Assembly: GCA_016765335.1 (NCBI GenBank)
Contig: JAESQE010000490.1
Location: forward strand, 1-6,285
Length of the DNA: 6,285 bases
Direction: 5' to 3'
Source of the DNA: Planctomycetaceae bacterium
GTDB lineage: Bacteria; Planctomycetota; Planctomycetia; Planctomycetales; Planctomycetaceae
This document shows positions 1 to 5,915 of the stretch, piece after piece. The position numbers were made by a program, and so were the translations under genes. Below the pieces are notes generated by a model, which saw only the letters and a list, made by a program, of their open reading frames with translations, was not told where the DNA came from and did no database searches. Position 1 is the stretch's first letter. Each line of letters begins with the position of its first letter.

Positions 1-46
1 CACTTAACAGTCCTTGTAAACGTTTGAATAAAGGGGGAGAGCATAA

Positions 47-988
47 AGGAAAGCAAAGGCGATTCAAGGGACTCGTACTTATATTGCTCCAGAACTTGTT
101 CGCAAAAAACTCCCTTCCGCTCAATCAGACTTTTACAGCCTGGGCGTGTGCCTCTTTGAATGCTTGACTGGTCGTCCTCCTTTTTTGGGATCAACTCCTA
201 ACGAATTGCTCATTAAACATATTCAAGAACCACCTCCACCAGCTTCTGCTTTTAATTCAAATGTGACTCCTGAAATGGATCAGTTAATACTGAGGCTCAT
301 GGCCAAGAAACCTGAAAATCGTCCGGCTAGTGCAGGCGAACTTCTTTCAGAGCTTCGTTCAGTGAAAATATTTCATGAAGATCCACAAGCCTTTGATGAT
401 GCAGTAAAAGCCAAAGAAAAAGAAGAAGCTGCGGCCTCTGTTGACTCAACACTCAATAGTCGCTTTGATGCGTTGCGGACAGAGCAAAAAGCAGCTGGTA
501 TCGAGGTACCAGAAAAAAAACAACCTCGCTCCAAAAAACCAGTTCAAAAGAAACCTGAAAAAGCAGCTCCTGCAAAACCAACCCCTGCGCAGCAGGCAGC
601 ACAGGGGCAGCCGCAGCAACCCGGTTATTCTCAGCAGCCGATGATGCCACAACAGCCCGGCTATCCACAGCAACCAATGATGCCACAACAACCTGGAATG
701 CCTCCTCAGGCTTGGCCACAAGGTCAACCAGTTGCAGGGCAACCGATGCCTGGATACCCAGCGCAGCAGACCCCTGCAGGAGGAATACCTCCTCAACCTG
801 GATACCAACAACCTGTTCCGCCTCAGCAGCAACAGGTTCCTCAGCAAACACCGAGTTCTCCTCCTTCACCGCAAGTCGCGAAGCCGAAAAAGGAGGCAAC
901 TCCAGGTTCAGTGCCACCGGCTAACTCGGAAAAAAAAGCTGACTTGGATGACCTGCCTTTGATGGATGAACTACCAGATATTATTTAG
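47..988 (+). CDS. Ser/Thr protein kinase, C-terminal part (N-terminus missing), with Pro/Gln-rich tail
   Basis: This is the C-terminal part of a eukaryote-like (Hanks-type) Ser/Thr kinase, which transfers phosphate from ATP to protein side chains. Seen: the activation-segment end GTRTYIAPE (68-94), the subdomain IX motif DFYSLGVCLFE with its invariant Asp (128-160), the GRPPF stretch after it, and KKPENRP with the subdomain XI Arg (304-324). The N-lobe, catalytic loop and DFG lie outside the window. After the kinase lobe comes a charged Glu/Lys linker, then a low-complexity Pro/Gln/Met/Gly region (about 595-860) and an acidic end containing DLDDLPLMDELPDII. No membrane segment is visible, so this part is probably cytoplasmic. 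The frame is closed upstream by TAA at 44-46, although the APE motif needs more kinase sequence before it; GTG 146 is an internal Val, not a true start. A frameshift near 57-60 is the likely cause. The kinase call is firm; the substrate is unknown. Confidence 0.88.
   Translation, partial: RKAKAIQGTRTYIAPELVRKKLPSAQSDFYSLGVCLFECLTGRPPFLGSTPNELLIKHIQEPPPPASAFNSNVTPEMDQLILRLMAKKPENRPASAGELLSELRSVKIFHEDPQAFDDAVKAKEKEEAAASVDSTLNSRFDALRTEQKAAGIEVPEKKQPRSKKPVQKKPEKAAPAKPTPAQQAAQGQPQQPGYSQQPMMPQQPGYPQQPMMPQQPGMPPQAWPQGQPVAGQPMPGYPAQQTPAGGIPPQPGYQQPVPPQQQQVPQQTPSSPPSPQVAKPKKEATPGSVPPANSEKKADLDDLPLMDELPDII
614..697 (+). repeat. In-frame 36-bp tandem repeat coding for a Pro/Gln-rich 12-residue unit
   Basis: Within the kinase tail a 12-residue unit, QQPGYSQQPMMP, is coded at 614-649, repeated as QQPGYPQQPMMP at 650-685, and begins a third time as QQPG at 686-697. 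The copies differ at several third codon positions, so the peptide repeat is better conserved than the DNA. That suggests an older duplication maintained at the protein level. The surrounding tail (595-860) continues the same composition without strict periodicity. Confidence 0.8.
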
Positions 989-1106
989 GTTTTCGCTCAC
1001 TGCTTTTCCTGTGCATGAATTTCGATTATATTCCGCAGGTCTTATTTTAACTTCCTGCCCTTAGTGCATTTTTTGTATTCCGTTTAGCAATAACAAGATC
1101 AGTATA

Positions 1107-2090
1107 ATGAAGAATCGTCCTCTGCCATTTGAGCGAGATATCTATGACCTCGAACAACGCCTTGAGATCATGGAGCAGCAACCTGATCCGAGTAAGGAAA
1201 CCATCAGCGCCATCAGCAACATGCGAAAAGAAATCGTACGGTTGCGTAAGGAAGTGTTTATGAACTTAGATCCTTGGCAAGGAGTCCAGGTTGCCCGGCA
1301 TGAAAACCGACCACAAATGCTTGATTATCTGGATATGATTTTCGATGAATTCGTCGAACTTCATGGTGATCGAGCCTATGGCGATGATCGTGCGATGTTA
1401 ACGGGCTTTGCACGAATTGATGGTCGGAAAGTGTTGTTAGTTGGTCAGCATAAAGGCCGAAATCTAAAAGAGCGGACAACACACAATTACGGTATGGCAC
1501 ATCCTGAAGGATATCGCAAAGCGATTCAGAAAATGCAATTGGCCGCCAAGTACAATTTACCAATTATCAGCCTCATCGACACCGCAGGAGCCTACCCGGG
1601 AATTGGTGCAGAAGAGCGTGGGCAGGCTTATCAGATTGCGATGAATTTACGTGAAATGTCTCGGTTGGGTACTCCCGTAATCTGTGCAGTAATCGGTGAA
1701 GGGGGATCTGGTGGAGCCTTGGGGATTGGTGTTGGCAACTATGTTTGCATGATGCAATACGCATACTATTTTGTAATCAGCCCGGAAGGTTGTGCAGGGA
1801 TTTTATGGAAACATGTAAAGCACGCCGACAAGGCCGCCAAAGCTCTTCGCTTTACTGGGCCAGATTTGTTGGAATTTGGTGTTGTCGATTCGGTTGTTCC
1901 TGAACCTTTTGGCGGGGCACACCAGCATCCAAGACAGGCTGCAACAAACCTCAAGATCGAGATTCTCAATGCCCTCAAAAAGTTTGATGGAATGACACCA
2001 GACGAACTCATTCAACAACGCTACGAAAGATTCCGCAAAATTGGTGTCTTTGAAGAGCACGCCGCCCAAGTGCCTCAAGATCCTAAGTAG
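1107..2090 (+). CDS. accA: Acetyl-CoA carboxylase carboxyltransferase, alpha subunit
   Basis: AccA pairs with AccD to form the carboxyltransferase that moves CO2 from carboxybiotin on AccB to acetyl-CoA, giving malonyl-CoA for fatty acid synthesis in the cytoplasm. The 327-residue protein is close to the usual length (about 320). Seen: the N-terminal helical segment LPFERDIYDLE; the family signature DPWQGVQVARHENRPQ followed by LDYLDMIFDEFVELHGDR; QHKGRN; DTAGAYPGIGAEERGQ (residues 158-173); and the Gly-rich oxyanion-hole segment GEGGSGGALGIG (197-208), then SPEGCAGILWK. The start at 1107 is chosen because the conserved N-terminal segment begins only a few residues later. The Shine-Dalgarno match before it is weak. 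It stands alone: accD and accBC are not in the window, and the kinase ends 118 bp upstream. Confidence 0.97.
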   Translation: MKNRPLPFERDIYDLEQRLEIMEQQPDPSKETISAISNMRKEIVRLRKEVFMNLDPWQGVQVARHENRPQMLDYLDMIFDEFVELHGDRAYGDDRAMLTGFARIDGRKVLLVGQHKGRNLKERTTHNYGMAHPEGYRKAIQKMQLAAKYNLPIISLIDTAGAYPGIGAEERGQAYQIAMNLREMSRLGTPVICAVIGEGGSGGALGIGVGNYVCMMQYAYYFVISPEGCAGILWKHVKHADKAAKALRFTGPDLLEFGVVDSVVPEPFGGAHQHPRQAATNLKIEILNALKKFDGMTPDELIQQRYERFRKIGVFEEHAAQVPQDPK

Positions 2091-2256
2091 TCGTTTATAA
2101 CCAGGCACCGCTTCGGTCAATCAACAGCTTTCTTCTTCCTGAATACTATATATTCTCAATACCCAACGTCCGATAATGTCCGTTATGTATCATTCGAACC
2201 ACAAAAGTCGCTTTACAGTTGAACTTTTGCCAGATGGCTCGGCATAACAAACTTGC

Positions 2257-2292
2257 GTCTGGTCGTGAATCGTACGCTGTTTTCGACCAGAC
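2257..2292. repeat. 9-bp perfect inverted repeat (possible hairpin)
   Basis: GTCTGGTCG (2257-2265) is the exact reverse complement of CGACCAGAC (2284-2292), with an 18-nt loop that itself contains the small palindrome CGTACG. It could form an RNA hairpin. It is not followed by a run of T, and it lies about 170 bp after accA, so it does not look like a standard intrinsic terminator. Function is unknown. Confidence 0.55.
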
Positions 2293-2301
2293 AATTGTCT
2301 G
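2288..2301. repeat. 14-bp perfect palindrome
   Basis: CAGACAATTGTCTG is identical to its own reverse complement. It shares its left arm, CAGAC (2288-2292), with the right arm of the neighbouring 9-bp inverted repeat, so the two pairings exclude each other in RNA. As DNA it could be a binding site for a dimeric regulator, but no regulator gene or good promoter lies beside it, so this is only a possibility. Confidence 0.5.
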
Positions 2302-2717
2302 TATTACTTTACTGCCATTTGATCGAGCTTTCTGTTCGGGCATATAGGCTCGTTTCTGTTTGTATAGCCTAGGGTCGATTCCGGATTTTGTGTGGCATTT
2401 GAGTGTGAATTGGATGCTTCTGGTTCATCGAAAGATTGCTGGTTTTGGTATGAAGTACGTCTGCCAATAATGATGGACCAGCATTTCGCTGCTATTCAAC
2501 GATACCACCAGCTTATTGAGAAGTATCTCATCAATTCAAATTCCCCTCTGGTTTTCGCCATCGTCTTGCTCATTATACCCCCCTTTCTCCCCCCTGCTGG
2601 GCTTTGTTTTTGAAAGGTCTGTTGACACGGAGTGGTCTCGCAAATCATCATGCACTTATTGGGTTATAGTGGATCTCAAATTCGATCTGGTATGAAACAT
2701 GGCTCCGAATCCCAATC

Positions 2718-2751
2718 GCCTCTTTGCGATATGTGCCTCTTTGCGATATGT
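2718..2751 (+). repeat. Perfect 17-bp tandem duplication
   Basis: The 17-mer GCCTCTTTGCGATATGT occurs twice head to tail (2718-2734 and 2735-2751) with no mismatch. A length not divisible by three, and no divergence between copies, fit a recent slippage or duplication event in non-coding DNA just upstream of the small gene's possible starts. Confidence 0.85.
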
Positions 2752-2754
2752 ATT

Positions 2755-2763
2755 GAGGAGGAG
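2755..2763 (+). promoter_or_regulatory. Strong Shine-Dalgarno-like sequence before GTG 2768
   Basis: GAGGAGGAG contains AGGAGG (2756-2761), six bases before a GTG at 2768 that is in frame with the small protein ending at 3136. It is the best ribosome binding site match noticed in the first 5 kb and makes GTG 2768 a serious alternative to ATG 2840. Confidence 0.45.
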
Positions 2764-2839
2764 TTTCGTGTTTTACTGCGACCATTTGGTCAGGATTCTT
2801 TGGCAGGAATTTTCACTTGTATTATGGGCGGGCAAAAAC

Positions 2840-3136
2840 ATGGTTGATGCGATTACAAATATGACGTTACGTGATAAGCTGAATGAAGCAGAACGTATGA
2901 TGCGTGAGTTGATGGATCACTTGGATAACGGATTTATTCCCAAAGCTCGCAGTCTGAGCAGAACACTTCAGGAAAGCGATAATGATGTCACCCTGGTTTC
3001 TGATATGACGGTACGCCAACAATCCGCTGAGTTGATCGACAGCAATCGTTTTTCAGAGAAGCTTTATGGTAAAATTGGCAAGCTGTTGGTTGCTATTGAT
3101 GAAGATGTCAACTCAATTACTTCCCCTGGACATTGA
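2840..3136 (+). CDS. Small predicted helical protein of unknown function
   Basis: I do not recognise this family. From ATG 2840 it is 98 residues, soluble and mostly helical in appearance: an amphipathic first half (LRDKLNEAERMMRELMDHLDNGF), a middle rich in Ser, Thr and Asp, and a second helix near the end (FSEKLYGKIGKLLVAIDED). It has no Cys, no signal peptide and no membrane segment. The start is uncertain. ATG 2840 begins the part that reads like conserved protein. GTG 2768, behind a strong Shine-Dalgarno match, would add 24 residues rich in Trp, Phe and Leu. ATG 2699 would run through the 17-bp duplication and is least likely. The gene lies 64 bp before the DUF1501 gene on the same strand, so the two may share a transcript. 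That it is a real gene is an inference from coherent helical composition and position. Confidence 0.6.
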   Translation: MVDAITNMTLRDKLNEAERMMRELMDHLDNGFIPKARSLSRTLQESDNDVTLVSDMTVRQQSAELIDSNRFSEKLYGKIGKLLVAIDEDVNSITSPGH

Positions 3137-3189
3137 ACGGGCATTTATCCTCTATGATGATGACACACAAGAAAACTTCATTGCTTAAT

Positions 3190-3195
3190 GAGGGG
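3190..3195 (+). promoter_or_regulatory. Ribosome binding site for the DUF1501 gene
   Basis: GAGGGG lies five bases before ATG 3201, a good position for a Shine-Dalgarno sequence. It supports this start, which also leaves a short n-region before the twin-arginine motif. Confidence 0.5.
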
Positions 3196-3200
3196 CTTCG

Positions 3201-4604
3201 ATGATTGGTCAGAGTTTAGATTGCAGCGAGCGATTGCCTTCTCTTTCGAGGCGTTCGTTACTCAATGCGAGTCTTGGTTTAATTTCATTGCCGACTTTTT
3301 TGCAACGCAAAGCTTCTCTTGCTGGTTCAGGGCCACAAGGCAAGGCAAAGCCATCTGCCCGATCATGTATTGTGCTTTATTGCTGGGGTGGGATGAGTCA
3401 TCTGGAAACGTTTGACCCCAAGCCATTGGCACCGATTGAAATTCGAGGTGAATTCCTTCCTATCTCCACTTCGGTTCCTGGCATCCAAGTGAGCGAACAT
3501 TTGCCCCGATTGGCAAAGATCATGGGATATCTTGCAGTTGTCCGTTCGGTTCATCACACCAGTAGTTCTCATGGGAAAGGGATGTATTGGAATCTGACTG
3601 GTCATGCTCCTGCTCAAGCGGATGTTGCAGCCAACTTACCTCCTTCAATGCAAGACTGGCCTTCATTGGGAGCAATGATCCCTCAGTTTTTAGCATCTCC
3701 CCGAGGAGTTCCAGGAAGCATTCGGTTGCCTTACCCTCTGGTTGATAATGGTACGTTACAAGCAGGGGAGTATGCAGGGTGGTTGGGGGTAACTCATAGT
3801 CCCATCGTGATGCGGCCTCCTGGTGGAACTGAGTTTGCAGGTGTCTCTCGAAACTTAGGCTCTGCGGTGTTGAATTTGAAACAGGAAGTCGATGAACTGC
3901 GATTCAAGTCGCGAGCCGAACTTCTTCACAGCATCGAGCGACCCGTTGGCGGGCAGGGCGATTTCCCAGGCTTCGATCACTTTCGTCAAATGGCTGGTGA
4001 TATTCTCACAACCGATGCAGTGAAGAAAGCGTACAATTTATCTTTGGAGCCTTCTGCAATTCACCAGGCGTATGGTCAGCACATTTGCGGACAAAGCCTG
4101 TTGCTATCTCGACGGCTAAGCGAAGCAGGGGTTCCCATTGTTACTGTTTGCTGTGCAGCGGGAGATTTAAATGGTTCGGTGGGGGATCACTGGGATACCC
4201 ATGGAGATAATTTTGGGCGTTTGAAAAACCGAATGTTGCCCGTGTTTGATCAAGCAGCCTCTGCCTTGATTACAGATTTGGATCAACGGGGAGAACTTGA
4301 TGACACATTGGTGGTAATGCTGACCGACTTTGGCCGGACTCCCAGAGTGAATGCGGGAGCAGGTCGAGATCATTACCCAGGTGTCTATTCTGTGTTTTTG
4401 GCGGGAGCAGGAATCCAAGGTGGTCAAGTCTATGGATCGAGCGATGCACAGGGAGCGTTTCCATCTGACTCCCCTTGCACCCCCGCAGACCTACACGCAA
4501 CAATTTTCAAAGCTTTGGGGATCTCTGTGCATGCAGAATTAAGAGATCATCTAAATCGTCCGATGCCGGTCTGTGATGGAGATGTCCTGCCTTTGTTTGG
4601 ATAA
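3201..4604 (+). CDS. DUF1501 family protein with twin-arginine signal (alkaline phosphatase-like fold)
   Basis: A complete 467-residue member of the DUF1501 family, proteins abundant in Planctomycetes and related by fold to sulfatases and alkaline phosphatases; no enzyme activity is established for most. Seen: a twin-arginine signal (SRRSLLN, Arg 17-18) followed by a hydrophobic stretch to about residue 34, predicting folded export by Tat; WGGMSHLETFDPKP (62-75); EIRGEF with VPGIQVSEHLPRLAK; VRSVHHTSSSHGKGMYWNLTGHAP; HWDTH (330-334); TDFGRTP (375-381); and GRDHYPG (388-394). The Asp and His residues in the last three motifs are candidate metal ligands by analogy with the superfamily. ATG 3201 has a Shine-Dalgarno sequence and gives a normal Tat n-region. 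In planctomycetes these genes often follow a DUF1549/DUF1553 cytochrome-like partner; none is present here, where the upstream neighbour is the small helical protein. The 3' neighbour is convergent, 32 bp away. Confidence 0.93.
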   Translation: MIGQSLDCSERLPSLSRRSLLNASLGLISLPTFLQRKASLAGSGPQGKAKPSARSCIVLYCWGGMSHLETFDPKPLAPIEIRGEFLPISTSVPGIQVSEHLPRLAKIMGYLAVVRSVHHTSSSHGKGMYWNLTGHAPAQADVAANLPPSMQDWPSLGAMIPQFLASPRGVPGSIRLPYPLVDNGTLQAGEYAGWLGVTHSPIVMRPPGGTEFAGVSRNLGSAVLNLKQEVDELRFKSRAELLHSIERPVGGQGDFPGFDHFRQMAGDILTTDAVKKAYNLSLEPSAIHQAYGQHICGQSLLLSRRLSEAGVPIVTVCCAAGDLNGSVGDHWDTHGDNFGRLKNRMLPVFDQAASALITDLDQRGELDDTLVVMLTDFGRTPRVNAGAGRDHYPGVYSVFLAGAGIQGGQVYGSSDAQGAFPSDSPCTPADLHATIFKALGISVHAELRDHLNRPMPVCDGDVLPLFG

Positions 4605-4636
4605 GCTTGCGTTACAGGATCGTGCCAAAGAATCTT

Positions 4637-5395
4637 TTAGGCAGCAGTTCGAATTTTTGATAAAAACTGATCGACAGCGACACTCATTTTTTCTGATTGA
4701 CTGGAAAGCTCATCGGCTGCTGAATGCAGATCGTCAATTGCGTCATTCGTTTTTCCTGCCATGTCGTTGACCTGAGAAACATTCCCGGTGACCCCTTTCA
4801 TTCGCTGCGAGAGTTCCTCGACATTATTTGTAATATTTTGCATTGAGGCCCCCTGCTCTTCAACAGCATATGAGATCGAATCGCTGACCTGATTCAATGT
4901 GTTGATTGTTTCACGAAAAGCAGAGATTGCATTACCTGCATCGTGACTTGAAGATTTAATTGTGGAGATTTCCTCTCCTACGCGGTCTGTTGCAGTACGA
5001 GTTTGCTGGGCTAGCTCTTTTACTTCAGAGGCGACAATGGCAAAGCCGCGACCTGCTTCTCCTGCTCTTGCAGCTTCAATGGCTGCGTTCAATGCTAACA
5101 GGTGTGTCTGCTTAGCAATTTCTGAGATCATTCGAACGACAGAGTCGATGTTGCGAGAGGACTCGTCCAGTCTCAGGACAACTTTACCGGCACTATCGGC
5201 TTCCCCCACTGCTTTTAAAACAATTCTCGCAGAATCGGAGACCTGAGTTTCAATCTTTTGAATTGCAGAGGAAAGAAGGGTCGTCGAACCCAGGGCATTA
5301 TCGACATTGTTTGATACATGGTTTGCTGCATCGGTGGCTTCACTGGACTGCAAGGCTGTTTGGCTGCTTGTTTCTGAAAGATGGCGAGCAGTTAC
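4637..5395 (-). CDS. Methyl-accepting chemotaxis protein, C-terminal signalling domain (N-terminus lost at junction)
   Basis: This is the cytoplasmic coiled-coil signalling domain of a chemoreceptor, which controls the CheA kinase through CheW. The hairpin tip is unmistakable (about 5004-5122): [20 protein letters not shown] followed by [20 protein letters not shown]. Long helical arms flank it on both sides, and about 250 residues remain. The C-terminus ([12 protein letters not shown]) has no NWETF-type pentapeptide for tethering CheR. No sensory domain, HAMP domain or membrane segment is present, because receptor-like sequence ends around LVTARHLSE, near base 5395. The open frame continues to an apparent ATG at 5440, but those last residues are the complement of the TetR gene and not receptor sequence. 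The gene is thus truncated at the suspected chimeric joint. It converges on DUF1501 with no obvious terminator hairpin in the 32-bp gap. Confidence 0.92.
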   Translation of the reverse strand, partial: VTARHLSETSSQTALQSSEATDAANHVSNNVDNALGSTTLLSSAIQKIETQVSDSARIVLKAVGEADSAGKVVLRLDESSRNIDSVVRMISEIAKQTHLLALNAAIEAARAGEAGRGFAIVASEVKELAQQTRTATDRVGEEISTIKSSSHDAGNAISAFRETINTLNQVSDSISYAVEEQGASMQNITNNVEELSQRMKGVTGNVSQVNDMAGKTNDAIDDLHSAADELSSQSEKMSVAVDQFLSKIRTAA

Positions 5396-5400
5396 CAGTG
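5385..5400. other. Probable chimeric junction between two genomes
   Basis: On the left, minus-strand sequence codes for an MCP arm up to about LVTARHLSE. On the right, plus-strand sequence codes for a TetR DNA-binding domain from about [11 protein letters not shown]. Both proteins lose their N-termini at the same point, and composition shifts: line 5101-5160 has 29 G+C of 60, line 5701-5760 has 41 of 60. No insertion sequence, integrase, tRNA or direct repeat is visible at the joint. The exact base cannot be fixed, because either coding frame stays open for a few codons past it. Confidence 0.7.
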
Positions 5401-5915
5401 TGCCTTTGATTGCCCAAAAGGCCGGTGTGGGGATCGGCACTGTCTACCGGTACTTCCCTACTAAAGAAGCCCTTCTTAATGCCGTTTTTCTGCTGTGGAA
5501 GAAACGCTTCAATACGGTTCTGTTGGCCCCCTTGCCGGAGCAGATCGACCCAGCAAGGGCTTTCCAGACCTATTGGGAGAGAGCTGTGACGTGGGTTGGT
5601 CAACACCCTGTTGCGACGCGGTTTCTCTACCTACATTTCCACGGACCTCATCTGGATGAAGAAGCGCAAGCTGTGGAGAGTGAGTATCTCACCTATGTCG
5701 ACACATTTCTGGCGTGGGGGGTGGGGCAGGGGGTGCTCAAGCCGCTGCCCCGGCTGACATTTGTTGCGCTTTTCTGGGGCTCGCTTATCGGGCTCACCAA
5801 GTACGAGAACCCCGACCGGGACATGGTTCTCGACCCCCCCACCTTCAAAGCGACGGGTGATGCCCTCTGGGACGCCCTGCGCATATCCGACGTTAAGGAG
5901 ATCGACAATGGTTGA
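5391..5915 (+). CDS. TetR/AcrR-family transcriptional regulator, N-terminally truncated
   Basis: TetR-family repressors bind operator DNA through an N-terminal helix-turn-helix and release it when a ligand binds the C-terminal domain. Seen: the helix-turn-helix core [20 protein letters not shown] followed by KEALLNAVF at the very start, then a helical ligand-binding domain that is divergent, as usual, with no recognised ligand motif. About 174 residues remain; the family is usually 190-210, so helix 1 and part of helix 2 are missing. The open frame extends left to an ATG at 5307, but those codons are antisense to the MCP and the sequence is not TetR-like, so this is not a native start. The stop overlaps the following SDR gene by 8 bp, indicating one operon; the regulator probably controls it. 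GC is higher than in the genes to the left. Confidence 0.87.
   Translation, partial: VTSVPLIAQKAGVGIGTVYRYFPTKEALLNAVFLLWKKRFNTVLLAPLPEQIDPARAFQTYWERAVTWVGQHPVATRFLYLHFHGPHLDEEAQAVESEYLTYVDTFLAWGVGQGVLKPLPRLTFVALFWGSLIGLTKYENPDRDMVLDPPTFKATGDALWDALRISDVKEIDNG
5895..5900 (+). promoter_or_regulatory. Ribosome binding site for the SDR gene
   Basis: AAGGAG lies inside the end of the TetR gene, seven bases before ATG 5908. It fixes the SDR start and supports translational coupling across the 8-bp overlap. Confidence 0.7.

Larger units (their letters stand above)
2091..2839. other. Gene-poor spacer between accA and the small helical protein
   Basis: About 750 bp with no recognisable gene. Several ORFs of 65-73 codons occur on both strands, but none has a ribosome binding site together with a recognisable protein family. 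The spacer holds an inverted repeat and a palindrome (2257-2301), a weaker 6-bp inverted repeat (2345-2350 with 2366-2371), a C/T-rich tract (about 2575-2596), a TTGACA hexamer at 2622-2627 without a good -10 box at normal spacing, and a 17-bp tandem duplication (2718-2751). No tRNA fold and no clear rho-independent terminator after accA were found. Confidence 0.6.

Noticed and set aside
446..924. Long ORFs on both strands over the kinase tail, including 133 and 154 codons on the minus strand
   Set aside because: They are shadows of the repetitive Pro/Gln coding region; their Leu/Arg-rich or Ala/Val-rich translations mirror CAG/CCA codons and match no family.
1103..1108. TATAAT hexamer that looks like a perfect -10 box
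   Set aside because: It overlaps the accA start codon, has no matching -35 element, and would start transcription inside conserved accA coding sequence.
2108..2118. ACCG-CTT-CGGT mini-hairpin after accA as a terminator
   Set aside because: Only a 4-bp stem and no T-run follows, so it does not meet the pattern of an intrinsic terminator.
1258..2120. Minus-strand ORFs of 63-105 codons opposite accA
   Set aside because: They lie antisense to a fully conserved gene and show no family features.
2366..2390. GGTCGATTCC resembling a tRNA T-loop
   Set aside because: No TTCRA in correct register with a 5-bp stem, and no acceptor, D or anticodon arms upstream.
2622..2670. TTGACA (2622-2627) with TATAGT (2665-2670) as a promoter
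   Set aside because: The spacing is 37 bp, far from the usual 16-18; the hexamer at normal distance is a poor -10 match.
5307..5390. N-terminal extension of the TetR ORF to ATG 5307
   Set aside because: These codons are the exact antisense of well-matched MCP sequence and do not resemble TetR helix 1; the extension is an artefact of the junction.
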